49,850 nucleotides of DNA, from positions 1-49,850 of the forward strand of contig CALAGQ010000068.1 in assembly GCA_937891765.1 (NCBI GenBank), read 5' to 3'. Shown here in pieces: positions 1 to 9,294 of the stretch. Positions within the stretch are counted from its first letter, which is position 1. Each line of letters begins with the position of its first letter. Below the pieces are notes generated by a model that searched no databases, was not told the origin of the DNA, and saw nothing but the letters and a program-made list of their open reading frames with translations. The DNA comes from an uncultured Nitrospina sp. (GTDB lineage Bacteria > Nitrospinota > Nitrospinia > Nitrospinales > VA-1). Both the position numbers and the translations under genes were made by a program.

Positions 1-105
1 AGTTAGAGTCTTCTTTGACTTAAGTTGCATGAAAGAAACTTTAAATCATTATAGGGCACTTTTATTTCCAAGGCTTTCCTATATTTCGCTGAGAGGGCTA
101 AAAAT

Positions 106-1458
106 ATGCTGGCACGAAGCAATAGTTTGAATATCGATGAATTCATGCAGGGATTGATCAAAAGAAATCCTGACGAAACTGAATTCCATCAGGCAGTTGA
201 AGAAGTTGCCACCAGCGTCATTCCCTACATCAATGAGAACCCCAAGTATATCGAGCATCAAATTCTTGAGCGTTTGACTGAACCGGACAGGACCATCATC
301 TTCCGGGTTTGCTGGGAAGATGATGAGGGTAATATCCGCACCAACAGAGGTTACCGTGTGCAATTTAATAACGCCATCGGGCCTTATAAAGGCGGTCTCC
401 GCTTTCACCCCTCGGTCAACTTGAGCATTCTCAAGTTTCTGGGTTTTGAACAAACATTCAAAAACAGCCTGACCACTCTTCCCATGGGCTCCGGAAAAGG
501 TGGGGCCGATTTCAACCCGAAGGAGAAGTCCGAGCGGGAAGTTATGCGCTTTTGTCAGGCATTCATGACAGAGCTCTCCAAACATATCGGTGAGCATAGG
601 GATGTGCCCGCTGGGGACATCGGGGTTGGCTCAAGGGAAATCAGTTTCATGTTTGGGAAATACAAACAACTGAAAAATGAATTCACAGGAGCTTTGACCG
701 GAAAGGCGCTTGAATTTGGAGGAAGTCTCATACGTAAAGAAGCCACCGGTTATGGTTGCGCCTACTTTATGGAAGAAATGTTGAAGCATAAAGGTGATAC
801 CCTTGACGGAAAGATCTGTTTAGTATCGGGATCCGGAAATGTCGCGCAGTTTGCCGCTCAGAAAATAATACAGTTGGGAGGTAAAGTCATCGCCATGTCC
901 GACACGACCGGATTCGTCCATGATCCTGATGGCCTGAATGAAGAAAAACTGGAGTACATCATTGAATTAAAAACTCATCCCCGGGGAAAACTTTCTGAGT
1001 TCGCCGATGAGTACAAATGCAAATTTCATAAGGATAAAAGTCCCTGGTCCTTAAAAGCGGACCTGGCCTTCCCTTGTGCCACGCAAAACGAAATTGACGA
1101 AGCAGATGCAAAACTTTTGATTAAAAATGGTTGCATAGGCATTTCTGAAGGTGCCAATATGCCTTCCACGAAAGCGGCTGTCGAGGTTTTCAGAGAAGCG
1201 GAGATCTTGTTTGGCCCCAGTAAAGCAGCAAACGCCGGGGGCGTTGCCGTCTCAGGCCTGGAAATGACCCAGAATAGTATTCGCATGGCCTGGCATCGTG
1301 ATGAACTTGAAGAGCGCTTGAAAAAAATCATGCAAAGCATTCATCAGCAATGCATCAACTATGGAGTAGAAAAAGACCGTATCGACTATCTCAAGGGAGC
1401 CAACCTTGCCGGATTTGTTAAGGTTGCCAATGCCATGCTCGCTTATGGCGTAATTTAA
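106..1458 (+). CDS. gdhA: NADP-type glutamate dehydrogenase
   Basis: This cytosolic enzyme reversibly aminates 2-oxoglutarate to glutamate and so links ammonium assimilation to carbon metabolism. The 450-residue length is that of the hexameric small-subunit family. The substrate-domain signature lies at about residues 94-136: KGGLRFHP, then PMGSGKGGADF with the catalytic Lys near 131. A Rossmann dinucleotide-binding motif, SGSGNVAQFAA, follows at about 240. The ATG start has a GAGAGGG ribosome site at 91-97. NADP rather than NAD use is inferred from the family and is not read from a specific residue. yajQ follows 52 bases downstream on the same strand. Confidence 0.95.
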   Translation: MLARSNSLNIDEFMQGLIKRNPDETEFHQAVEEVATSVIPYINENPKYIEHQILERLTEPDRTIIFRVCWEDDEGNIRTNRGYRVQFNNAIGPYKGGLRFHPSVNLSILKFLGFEQTFKNSLTTLPMGSGKGGADFNPKEKSEREVMRFCQAFMTELSKHIGEHRDVPAGDIGVGSREISFMFGKYKQLKNEFTGALTGKALEFGGSLIRKEATGYGCAYFMEEMLKHKGDTLDGKICLVSGSGNVAQFAAQKIIQLGGKVIAMSDTTGFVHDPDGLNEEKLEYIIELKTHPRGKLSEFADEYKCKFHKDKSPWSLKADLAFPCATQNEIDEADAKLLIKNGCIGISEGANMPSTKAAVEVFREAEILFGPSKAANAGGVAVSGLEMTQNSIRMAWHRDELEERLKKIMQSIHQQCINYGVEKDRIDYLKGANLAGFVKVANAMLAYGVI

Positions 1459-1510
1459 AATTACTGTACCAGGATTTATTTTTTAAACATCAAAATCAGG
1501 ACTCTAAAAT

Positions 1511-2014
1511 ATGGCCTCTAAAAGTTCATCCTTTGACATTGTTTCCACGACCGACATGGCAGAGGTTCAAAATGCCTGCAACCAGACCATGCTTGAAATC
1601 CGGCAGCGGTTTGACTTCAAGGGAAGTAAGAGCACGGTCGAACTGGATGTAAAAAAGGCCCAACTCACCATTCTCGCAGATGATGGACACAAACTTAATT
1701 CCGTCATCGATATCTTGCAAAGCAAGTTGATCAAAAGAAAGGTGTCGATCAAAGCATTGGGCTACGGAACTATTGAACCTGCCTCCGGGGATACAGTCCG
1801 ACAAGTCATTACCGTCCAGCAGGGCATTCCTCAGGACAAAGGCAAAGAAGTCATGAAATTTATAAAAAGCCTGGGGTTGAAAAAAATGCAGGCGCAGATA
1901 GAGGATGACAAGGTTAGAGTCACCGGAAAAGATAAAGACGACCTGCAATCTGTCATCACAAGCCTGAACGGGAAAGACTTCGGAATTGATATGTCATTCA
2001 CCAACTACCGATAA
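1511..2014 (+). CDS. yajQ: YajQ family (UPF0234) nucleotide-binding protein
   Basis: A 167-residue protein that matches the YajQ family over its full length: the N-terminal SSFDIVS segment, then [10 protein letters not shown], and a C-terminal half ending [12 protein letters not shown]. YajQ folds into two ferredoxin-like halves and is cytosolic. Family members bind nucleotides, and one Xanthomonas homologue is described as a cyclic-di-GMP effector; whether this one binds c-di-GMP cannot be seen. The stop codon lies three bases from that of the convergent DJ-1-like gene, so the two transcripts probably collide or overlap, and no hairpin terminator is visible between them. Confidence 0.9.
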   Translation: MASKSSSFDIVSTTDMAEVQNACNQTMLEIRQRFDFKGSKSTVELDVKKAQLTILADDGHKLNSVIDILQSKLIKRKVSIKALGYGTIEPASGDTVRQVITVQQGIPQDKGKEVMKFIKSLGLKKMQAQIEDDKVRVTGKDKDDLQSVITSLNGKDFGIDMSFTNYR

Positions 2015-2017
2015 AAC

Positions 2018-2575
2018 TCAGGAAAAACCTAAAAGTTCCAGAATTTTTTTGCCCACTAATTTTCCACCGGAATCATCGCCAGCAGTCACAATTTGATTGG
2101 AAAAAGTGAGGGGCTCTTCAACAACGAAAGCTCCTGCATCTTTAAGCTCCTGAACACAAGCTTCATGGTCTGGAGCAGAAGCCTCCTGACCGGTGAGCAG
2201 TCCGGCTCGAGCCAGAGAGACCACTGACAACCCTAAAGCTCCCACCACTTTTCCCGCTCGGTAATGATCGGTTAAAATTTGCGGCAGAATCGGATCATTC
2301 CATATCGAATTTTTAGCACCCTTCCCTCCCACCACCACCACCGCATCGTATTTTTTATTTGGCAGATATTTTTTATCCCAATCCACCAAAATCCCATCAG
2401 GAACCAGTATTGTTTTCATCTCCCCGACGGCCTCATTCCCGGACTTGGAAAGGACAATCGTTCTCAGCGGTACCTCTGCAAAAACAGCTTTTAAATCGAA
2501 TAATTGCTGATCACAAAAGCGATTTTGAGGGATAACCAGCAGGATAACTTTAGATTCCAGGCCCGCAACTTCCAT
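2018..2575 (-). CDS. DJ-1/PfpI-like protein lacking the nucleophile cysteine
   Basis: A 185-residue DJ-1/PfpI superfamily protein. It shows the beta-strand VILLVIPQ, the YDAVVVVGGKGA strand-turn and a C-terminal VTAGDDSGG segment. The nucleophile elbow, normally AICHG in this family, reads VGALGLSVVS at residues 111-120, so the catalytic Cys is replaced by Gly and the following His by Leu. Protease, glyoxalase or deglycase chemistry is therefore unlikely; a binding or regulatory role is an inference. I chose the ATG at 2575 because a GGGGTGGAG site (complement of 2582-2590) sits 6 bases upstream. An upstream in-frame ATG at 2602 has no such site. Confidence 0.82.
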   Translation of the reverse strand: MEVAGLESKVILLVIPQNRFCDQQLFDLKAVFAEVPLRTIVLSKSGNEAVGEMKTILVPDGILVDWDKKYLPNKKYDAVVVVGGKGAKNSIWNDPILPQILTDHYRAGKVVGALGLSVVSLARAGLLTGQEASAPDHEACVQELKDAGAFVVEEPLTFSNQIVTAGDDSGGKLVGKKILELLGFS

Positions 2576-2708
2576 TTTAATCTCCACCCCTACTGCAAAC
2601 ATTAATTAATTTATCGGCAGTTCCCTATGATCCGCCATAGTCCTCTGCCGGTTTTTTAGTTTTTGTCCTATAATCCAGATGTCGTCCCCATTTCCCAAGG
2701 AGTCTTAT

Positions 2709-3017
2709 ATGCCAATTTTAATGACAGCCCGCTATCAAGTCCGGCCCCACGCTGTTGACCGTTGCAAAAAAGCCATCCAGCTGTTGGCTGACCACGTTAA
2801 GGAGAATGAGGAAGAAACACTTTTTTATATGGCACAACAGGAAGTGTTAAACCCCTACGCCTTTTTACACGTTATGGTATTCAAGGACGAAGTGGCTTTG
2901 ACCATGCACCGCTCTTCGAAAGCGGCCGAACATTTTGTCAGCGTCCTGTACCCTGAAACGATCGACCCTTTGGAGTTCAAGGAATATAATGTGATCGGGA
3001 CGAACTTCAATCTCTAA
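2709..3017 (+). CDS. Antibiotic biosynthesis monooxygenase (ABM) domain protein
   Basis: A 102-residue single-domain protein of the dimeric alpha-beta barrel ABM type. It begins MPILMTARYQVRP and has the family pattern of a long helix (VDRCKKAIQLLADHV) followed by the ETLFYMAQQ and FLHVMVFKDEVAL strands and a helix with HRSSKAAEHFV. Members range from quinone and haem-degrading monooxygenases to proteins without known activity, so the substrate is unknown. The start at 2709 has an AAGGAG site at 2697-2702. A longer frame from 2679 has no ribosome site and would add only a poorly conserved lead. It is divergent from the DJ-1-like gene. Confidence 0.75.
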   Translation: MPILMTARYQVRPHAVDRCKKAIQLLADHVKENEEETLFYMAQQEVLNPYAFLHVMVFKDEVALTMHRSSKAAEHFVSVLYPETIDPLEFKEYNVIGTNFNL

Positions 3018-3027
3018 ATAGAGCCCC

Positions 3028-3297
3028 TCAGCTATTAATATCCTTTAGAAGGTCTGCCATTTCTTCAAGGTTTTCCTCGAGACCAGGAGGAGGATTTATT
3101 TCCTCCACACTCACAAAATACTTGCGTAGCTGATAATGCCGGTCAACCCGGATCCAATTTTTCCCGTCACCGGAAAGCTCATCGGTTCCAAACAGAACCT
3201 TTTTTCGGATGAAGGTGATCAGGTTTTCCGAGGATACGTTAGAAACTTTACTAGTACCCCGGCGAATCATCACAATTTTTAGAGGTTTAGCAGGCAT
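3028..3297 (-). CDS. Small hypothetical protein, GYF-like fold possible
   Basis: An 89-residue protein not recognised with certainty. The middle, FIRKKVLFGTDELSGDG followed by a W and a run ending in YF, has the pattern of short GYF-type or regulator-associated domains in which a turn is followed by ELS, a conserved W and a hydrophobic helix. The C-terminal third is acidic and leucine-rich (LEENLEEMADLLKDI) and could pair as a coiled coil. There is no signal peptide or membrane segment. It sits 26 bases downstream of lspA on the same strand and may be the last gene of the trpS-ileS-lspA run. No clear ribosome site precedes the ATG. Confidence 0.6.
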   Translation of the reverse strand: MPAKPLKIVMIRRGTSKVSNVSSENLITFIRKKVLFGTDELSGDGKNWIRVDRHYQLRKYFVSVEEINPPPGLEENLEEMADLLKDINS

Positions 3298-3323
3298 GAG
3301 AAGAAAATTAAAAAAGATCGGAG

Positions 3324-3836
3324 TTAATGAATATTAGCTGAGGAATCCGAACTTGGCTCCCCACAAAACAAGTCAACCACCATTAATGCTACGCCAATGG
3401 TTATGCAGGAATCGGCAATATTAAAAGCCGGAAAATGATATGTTTTAATGAAAAGATCAACGAAGTCGATAACTTCACCATGAAGAGTTCTATCGATAAG
3501 ATTACCAATCGCCCCACTAAATATTAAAATCAACCCGGTTTGCACTATTTTTTTATCTTTCGGGGTCTGGTGAAATATTACGAGGATCGCTATAATCGCA
3601 ATGGTAGATATGGTTATGAACATCAGAGCTTTATATTCGGATTGCTGGCCCGCAAACAACCCAAACGCCACCCCGGAATTTCGTATATGGGTCAGGCTAA
3701 AAAACTCTTCCACCACCTTCACAGAATGATTGATTGGAATATGGAGCGAAACCATGAGTTTGGTGTATTGATCCAACACGATCAAGGCTCCAGATACGAA
3801 AAATAATAAAACGTATTTATTTCTCAAACTTCTCAA
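3324..3836 (-). CDS. lspA: Lipoprotein signal peptidase II
   Basis: This inner-membrane aspartyl protease cuts the signal peptide from diacylglyceryl prolipoproteins. The 170 residues show four hydrophobic segments and the family motifs: LDQYTK near the N-terminus, NSGVAFGLF at about 53-61, GAIGNLIDR at about 108-116, then the VIDFVD and FNIADS motifs that carry the two catalytic aspartates. The first possible start is a TTG at 3836 that overlaps the ileS stop; a second TTG at 3824 would give MRNKYVLLF, closer to typical LspA N-termini and better spaced from an AGGAG in the end of ileS. Its products would include the lipoproteins encoded at 28726 and 49210. Confidence 0.93.
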   Translation of the reverse strand: MRSLRNKYVLLFFVSGALIVLDQYTKLMVSLHIPINHSVKVVEEFFSLTHIRNSGVAFGLFAGQQSEYKALMFITISTIAIIAILVIFHQTPKDKKIVQTGLILIFSGAIGNLIDRTLHGEVIDFVDLFIKTYHFPAFNIADSCITIGVALMVVDLFCGEPSSDSSANIH

Positions 3837-6616
3837 GCTCCTGTAGCTTGAAGATGCCCCTCACAACGCAGGCAAATTTCACCATTGGCTTTGCCTGCCT
3901 GGGTATCGGGTGCAAAATAATTCCAGCAACGCTCACATTTTTTTCCGGAATGCATTTTTGAGAAAACTTTTACCCCTGCCAAAGAATCACTCTCATAGAC
4001 ATTCCCCTCCGTACCCACATCATCGACCAACTCCACTTCGGAAACGATAAAGATATATTTCAATTCATCACTTTCAACAAGGCTCTGGTATTTTTCAGGC
4101 AACTCCAGTTTAACACTGGCATCCAGAGAGTGACCAATCACCTTCTCTCTTCGACTGATTTCCAAGGCCTTACTCACCTCCCTTTTTAAATCCACCAGAA
4201 ACTCCCATTTCGTTACAAGAGCATCATCAAAACTAACGTTCGTGGGTTCCGGGAACTGGGAAAGGTGAACACTTTCTTCATCCACACTTTTCCTAGGAAG
4301 GCATGCCCAGACTTCCTCAGAGGTGAAACTTAGAACAGGGGCCATCAAACGTACCATCCCCATCATGAGAATATGCAGGGCAGTCTGACCCGAGCGCCTT
4401 CCATGTGATTTAACCGGATAGGTATAGAGCCTGTCTTTGAGAATATCCAGATAGAATGCACTCAATTCGACGACGCAAAAGTTTGAGAACGAATGATAAA
4501 ACACATGAAACTCATACTTCTCATAAGCAGTTAATATTTTATCCCGCAAAACATTAAAGCGGTAAAGAATATACCGGTCCAACTCAAGCATATCCTCGAC
4601 AGGCACATGATCTTCACTGTAATCAAAGTCATGAAGATTTCCCAACAGATACCGGAGGGTATTACGGATTTTTCTATACGATTCCGTCAAACGCTTTAAA
4701 ATTTCATTGGAGATACGGATGTCTTCGCGATAATTTTCCGAGGCAACCCAAAGACGGAGTATTTCGGCACCATACTGGTCAATAATTTTTTCAGGCGCAA
4801 TCACATTGCCGGCGGACTTGGACATTTTCTTGCCCTTCCCGTCCACCACATAGCCATGTGTCAGCACTGCCTTATAAGGCTCTTTGCCTCTTGTCCCGAT
4901 GGATTCCAACAATGAGCTGTGAAACCATCCCCGGTGCTGGTCACTGCCTTCAAGATAAAGGTCGGTGGGCCAGTGCAGTTCCGGATTGCTCTCGATTACC
5001 GCCGCATGGCTGACGCCGGAATCAAACCAGACATCAAGAATGTCGCTCTCCTTGGAAAACTCTTTCCCTCCACATTGGCAGACCGTTCCCTGCGGTAGTA
5101 GATCTTCCGTATCAAACCAGAAATCCGCTCCGTGTTGTTCCACTCCTTCGGCAATGCGTTGAAACAATTCGCTGGAGTTTACAAACTCCCCACAGGCATT
5201 ACAGGTGAACAACGTGATCGGAACCCCCCAGGCTCTTTGCCGGGAAACACACCAGTCGGGCCGGTTTTCCACCATACTGTATATCCGCTCTCTGCCCCAT
5301 TCAGGAATCCACTTGGTACGATCAATACCTGCGAGAGCATTTTTACGCAGATCTTTTTTGTCCATCGAAATGAACCATTGGTTCGTGGCCCGGAAAATAA
5401 TGGGCTGATGGCAACGCCAGCAATGCGGATAAGAATGCTTAATATCCACAGCAAGAATTAGAAAACCATCCTGCCTGAGTTTTTCGATGATCTCCGGATT
5501 GGCCTTCCTGACAAACATCCCGCCAAAATGCTCTACCTCCGGGACAAAAACACCGGCATTATTCACTGGATTATAAGGTTCCAGTCCGTATTTCAGTCCG
5601 ACAATATAATCGTCCTGCCCGTGCCCCGGCGCGGTGTGGACACAGCCTGTGCCCTGCTCCAAAGTAACGTGCTCACCAAGAATGACTTTAGACTCTCGAT
5701 CTATGAAAGGGTGCCGGCAAACCGCGTTTTCCCATTCCGCCCCTTTACAAGAGCCCAATACTTTATAATCCCTCAATTCCCATTCCGTTACCAGAGAGGG
5801 CAAAAGCTCCTCTGCCACAATATAGGTATCATCACCGTGACTGACCGCAACATAATTGAACTCGGGATGCAAACAGATAGCAAGGTTGGCCGGGAGAGTC
5901 CAAGGCGTCGTGGTCCAGATAACCATATAAAGGGAACTCAACCCTGCCATCGCTTGGGGAATTCCCGACTGAACGGGGAATTTCACATAAATCGAAGGCG
6001 AGGTGTGATCGGCATGTTCCACCTCGGCTTCTGCCAAAGCCGTTTGGCAGGAAGTACACCAATGAACGGGTTTCAGACCTTTATACACCAGTCCATTTTC
6101 GACAAATTTTCCAAACTCACGCACAATGGTGGCTTCATAGGAATAGTTCATGGTCAGATAAGGGTTCTCCCAATCTGCCAGCACTCCCAGCCTTTTAAAC
6201 TCTTCCTTCTGAATATCGACAAACTCCTGCGCGTAGATCCGGCATTGCTTGCGGATTTCTGATTTTTCCAGACTCAACTTTTTTTCTTTAAGTTTTTTGC
6301 CTACCTGATGTTCGATGGGCAGCCCATGGCAGTCCCACCCAGGTATGAACCCCGAATCAAACCCCTTCATGCTCATGATTTTGACAATAAAATCCTTCAG
6401 GAGTTTGTTTAAGGCATGGCCCATGTGAATGTGACCGTTGGCATAAGGCGGCCCATCATGAAAAACAAATTTGGGTTTGCCCTTGGCCGACTGACGGATT
6501 TTTTTATAAAGCTCTTCCTTTTCCCAATGAGCCAACATTTCCGGCTCACGCTGAGTCAGACTGGCTTTCATGGGGAAATCCGTGATCGGTAAATTAAGTG
6601 TGTCTTTCATTTCCAT
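3833..6616 (-). CDS. ileS: Isoleucyl-tRNA synthetase
   Basis: This cytosolic class I synthetase attaches isoleucine to tRNA-Ile and edits valine. The 927-residue length is that of the bacterial enzyme. The HIGH motif appears as HMGH at about residues 64-67, and KMSKS at about 596-600 within GKKMSKSAGN. The WTTTPWTLPAN strand belongs to the editing domain. A C-terminal zinc ribbon has CERCWNY and CLRC pairs. The gene overlaps the lspA start and lies 13 bases after trpS, so the three are probably co-transcribed; the ileS-lspA order is common in bacteria. The ATG at 6616 is followed by a second at 6610, and either could be used. Confidence 0.97.
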   Translation of the reverse strand: MEMKDTLNLPITDFPMKASLTQREPEMLAHWEKEELYKKIRQSAKGKPKFVFHDGPPYANGHIHMGHALNKLLKDFIVKIMSMKGFDSGFIPGWDCHGLPIEHQVGKKLKEKKLSLEKSEIRKQCRIYAQEFVDIQKEEFKRLGVLADWENPYLTMNYSYEATIVREFGKFVENGLVYKGLKPVHWCTSCQTALAEAEVEHADHTSPSIYVKFPVQSGIPQAMAGLSSLYMVIWTTTPWTLPANLAICLHPEFNYVAVSHGDDTYIVAEELLPSLVTEWELRDYKVLGSCKGAEWENAVCRHPFIDRESKVILGEHVTLEQGTGCVHTAPGHGQDDYIVGLKYGLEPYNPVNNAGVFVPEVEHFGGMFVRKANPEIIEKLRQDGFLILAVDIKHSYPHCWRCHQPIIFRATNQWFISMDKKDLRKNALAGIDRTKWIPEWGRERIYSMVENRPDWCVSRQRAWGVPITLFTCNACGEFVNSSELFQRIAEGVEQHGADFWFDTEDLLPQGTVCQCGGKEFSKESDILDVWFDSGVSHAAVIESNPELHWPTDLYLEGSDQHRGWFHSSLLESIGTRGKEPYKAVLTHGYVVDGKGKKMSKSAGNVIAPEKIIDQYGAEILRLWVASENYREDIRISNEILKRLTESYRKIRNTLRYLLGNLHDFDYSEDHVPVEDMLELDRYILYRFNVLRDKILTAYEKYEFHVFYHSFSNFCVVELSAFYLDILKDRLYTYPVKSHGRRSGQTALHILMMGMVRLMAPVLSFTSEEVWACLPRKSVDEESVHLSQFPEPTNVSFDDALVTKWEFLVDLKREVSKALEISRREKVIGHSLDASVKLELPEKYQSLVESDELKYIFIVSEVELVDDVGTEGNVYESDSLAGVKVFSKMHSGKKCERCWNYFAPDTQAGKANGEICLRCEGHLQATGA

Positions 6617-6629
6617 AAGGACAAAATTC

Positions 6630-7619
6630 CTACTTCAACTTCATAGCTTGTTTCGCCTGTTCCAATGTGGATTTGGCTACGGCATGGGCCTTCAGAGTAC
6701 CTTCACGCAGAATCTCTTTCACTTCATCGGGCCGGGTGAGAATCTCCTGCCTTTTTTCCATCATCGGCCTCATGCCCTCAAGCATGGTTTGTGAAAGCAT
6801 CTTTTTGCAATCACCACAGCCTATTTTTGCTGTCCTGCAAGCAGAGTTTATTTCATCTTGCATCGCTTTTGGAGAATAGATTTTATGAAACGGATACAGA
6901 TTGCACACATCGGGGTCACCCGCATCCTCGCGCCGGGCACGGGCTGGATCTGTAAGCATGGACTGAACTTTTTTACTGATCTCATTTTCACTATCTGAAA
7001 GAAAAATGGCATTGTTATAAGTCTTGCTCATTTTCCGCCCGTCCACTCCGCTCAGTTTGGGAATATCAGAAATTTTTGCTCCGGGCTCGATGAATACTTT
7101 CTTCTTATAAAGTTTATTGAACCGCCTGACGATTTCCCGGGACAGTTCAAGGTGCGGCGCCTGGTCTATGCCAACGGGCACGTAGTCCGCTCGATACAAA
7201 ACAATGTCCGCAGTTTGCAGAACCGGATAGCCCAAAAATCCATAAGAACTCATATCGACATTTTTAATTTCATCCCGCTTTTCCTTGTAGGTAGGGTTTC
7301 GCTCCAGCCAGGGCACGGGGACCACCATCGAGAGAATCAGGTGGAGTTCGGCGTGTTCGGGAATTTCAGACTGGACAAACATCGTGCTTTTCCCCGGATC
7401 AAGTCCAGCGCTTAACCAGTCGACCGCCACTTCAAAGGAATATTCCTTGATACGATGTGGGTCTTCATAAAGGGAACTGAGCGCATGCCAATCCGCGATA
7501 AAGAAATAGCATTCAAACTCATCTTGCAGACTCACCCAGTTTTTCAGCGCTCCAAAATAGTTCCCCAGGTGCAGTTTGCCCGAGGGCTGCATTCCACTTA
7601 AAATTCGCTTACGTGTCAT
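6630..7619 (-). CDS. trpS: Tryptophanyl-tRNA synthetase
   Basis: This class I synthetase charges tRNA-Trp. The 329-residue length is normal. The HIGH equivalent is PSGKLHLGNY at about residues 12-21, and the second signature GRKMSKTYNNAI sits near 194-205. The tryptophan-pocket segment SSYGFLGYPVLQTADI lies at about 124-139. The C-terminal region has a GCGDCKK motif typical of part of the family. The gene begins 19 bases after the stop of the M50 protease gene and ends 13 bases before ileS, so it sits inside a five-gene reverse run. No strong ribosome site precedes the ATG. Confidence 0.96.
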   Translation of the reverse strand: MTRKRILSGMQPSGKLHLGNYFGALKNWVSLQDEFECYFFIADWHALSSLYEDPHRIKEYSFEVAVDWLSAGLDPGKSTMFVQSEIPEHAELHLILSMVVPVPWLERNPTYKEKRDEIKNVDMSSYGFLGYPVLQTADIVLYRADYVPVGIDQAPHLELSREIVRRFNKLYKKKVFIEPGAKISDIPKLSGVDGRKMSKTYNNAIFLSDSENEISKKVQSMLTDPARARREDAGDPDVCNLYPFHKIYSPKAMQDEINSACRTAKIGCGDCKKMLSQTMLEGMRPMMEKRQEILTRPDEVKEILREGTLKAHAVAKSTLEQAKQAMKLK

Positions 7620-7638
7620 TAATTATATGTCTTGTTTA

Positions 7639-8298
7639 TTATCGGGCAAAGGTGGCCATTAAAACCTGCTGGATAATAGGGAACTGTTCCTGGGTCAAAA
7701 ATAAAACCGAATAATTGATGGGCAAGCCAATAACCTTGCCCAATATACCGGTATGCGCAAACTGATCGAGCAGAAAAATACCCAAAATCAACACCGCCCC
7801 GAATCGGTCCAGACCGGTGAGCTTTTCTGCCATGTTATGGGAAACCATTCCCTTGAGAACACTGGAGCCATCCAAAGGATACATGGGCAACATGTTAAAA
7901 ATTGCCAAAGCTACATTTATAAATACCCCATACGTTAAAACAACAAACACCAACTGGTGGTCAGCGGGTGATATCAACCGAATAAAAAAACTGCAAACCA
8001 CCGCCATCGCTATATTGGACAAGGGTCCCGCCATCGCCACATACATCATATCCCTACGTGGATTTTCAAAGTTTCGCCAATCCACTGGAACCGGTTTCGC
8101 CCAGCCAAACCCAACAAAATAGAAAAAAAGCACCCCAAGAATATCCAGGTGCCGGAGTGGATTGAATGAAAGCCTGCCAAGACGCTGGGCGGTGTTATCA
8201 CCGAGCAATAAGGCCATCCTGCCGTGGGAATATTCGTGCACCGTAAGGGAAAATAAAATGACCGGTGTCATTAATAGCATTAATTGCGTTTTATTCAA
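7639..8298 (-). CDS. Site-2 protease (M50) family membrane metalloprotease
   Basis: A 219-residue integral membrane protein of the compact, PDZ-less rhomboid-independent S2P group. The zinc motif HEYSH lies at residues 21-25 inside the first hydrophobic segment. The second ligand motif NMLPMYPLDG, with the conserved Asp near 143, lies in a later segment. The motif MAGPLSN sits between them. About five or six membrane segments are visible. Such proteases cleave substrates within the bilayer; the substrate here is unknown. It is often found beside trpS, and trpS follows here by 19 bases. The start is a TTG at 8298 with an AGAGG site upstream; an ATG at 8280 is the alternative. Confidence 0.9.
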   Translation of the reverse strand: MNKTQLMLLMTPVILFSLTVHEYSHGRMALLLGDNTAQRLGRLSFNPLRHLDILGVLFFYFVGFGWAKPVPVDWRNFENPRRDMMYVAMAGPLSNIAMAVVCSFFIRLISPADHQLVFVVLTYGVFINVALAIFNMLPMYPLDGSSVLKGMVSHNMAEKLTGLDRFGAVLILGIFLLDQFAHTGILGKVIGLPINYSVLFLTQEQFPIIQQVLMATFAR

Positions 8299-8556
8299 GA
8301 AAAAAGCCTCTGGAGTTCCTGGATTGGCCTGATGGATTCATCAAGGTGAAACGGTAAACGTAAGGGGGCCGAGTTCGGGGATAGTTCCTAATAAACGGCA
8401 AAACCTAAACGCAGATTCATTTTATCTTAAACTCATCAATCCTGTTATATTTTAATCCCACAAGTATGTTTTATTCCCCGCGGCTTTCACGTTTTTGAAA
8501 TACTGTCGACTAGAGTGGGGTCGCTCACTACACTAAGGGGATCCGAATCAAAAATA

Positions 8557-9294
8557 TCAGATATTTTTAGTTTTCGCATATTTCAAAAAAGTATAAAACG
8601 CAGAAGAAAGGGCTAGAAATAACCCTAAAAATCCATCCCTAAATCCTTGCCGAATAACATAATTTTTAACAAATGCTGCTGGTGGACGCAGCGCCAGATG
8701 GGTCCAACTCGCGTGAAATCCGGCATTCACTTTCTCACGGGCATAGAGGGTAGAATAACGATTTTGCCGATCTATATAGTCTTCCATCCCGGAATAAGAA
8801 TAATGCCGAATCGGATTTTGCAGGCAACCCGCATTCTCATCTGGAATCAGTTTCTCGTGCACCTGAGATTCAAGGAAACTCACCTGCGTTTTGTCATACA
8901 GCCGGGAGATTCGGTCCGGGTACCACCCGCCATAGCGGACCCAACGCTGGGCAAAAAAGTTTTTGCGTGGAAACCGATAAACAGGATACTTTGGCCCAAT
9001 CCGCAAGACCGCCTTAATCTCTTCAGCGCCTTCTAGGCTGATCTCCTCATCCGAGTCAATATTCAGCACCCAGTTATGACTGGCCCGCTCCGCGCATAAA
9101 TTTTTCTGTTTGCCATACCCATGCCAATCTTCGAAAAAAACCTGATCGGTGAACTTCCGACAAATTTCCACCGTACGGTCCGTACTGTTTGTGTCCAGAA
9201 CAATAATCTCATCGGCCCATTTTATACTTTCAAGGCATCTGGCAATATTCTTCTCCTCATTGAGGGTGATGATAGTGACCGACAGTTTTTCCAT
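8557..9294 (-). CDS. Family 2 glycosyltransferase, LPS core type
   Basis: A 245-residue GT-A fold transferase that resembles the WaaE/KdtX-like enzymes adding a sugar to lipopolysaccharide core. The N-terminus MEKLSVTIITLNEEKNI is typical, followed by EIIVLDTNSTD at about 29-39 (nucleotide binding) and the metal motif DSDE at about 80-83. Tryptophan- and tyrosine-rich WVRYGGWYPD follows the catalytic core. The C-terminal end is hydrophobic and may sit on the inner membrane face. I use the ATG at 9294; an upstream TTG at 9309 adds only five residues. The acceptor and sugar cannot be told from the sequence. No linked LPS genes are in the window. Confidence 0.88.
   Translation of the reverse strand: MEKLSVTIITLNEEKNIARCLESIKWADEIIVLDTNSTDRTVEICRKFTDQVFFEDWHGYGKQKNLCAERASHNWVLNIDSDEEISLEGAEEIKAVLRIGPKYPVYRFPRKNFFAQRWVRYGGWYPDRISRLYDKTQVSFLESQVHEKLIPDENAGCLQNPIRHYSYSGMEDYIDRQNRYSTLYAREKVNAGFHASWTHLALRPPAAFVKNYVIRQGFRDGFLGLFLALSSAFYTFLKYAKTKNI

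Noticed and set aside
5528..6262. A 244-codon forward frame opposite ileS
   Set aside because: It lies antisense to the best-conserved part of ileS, has no ribosome site and no family resemblance.
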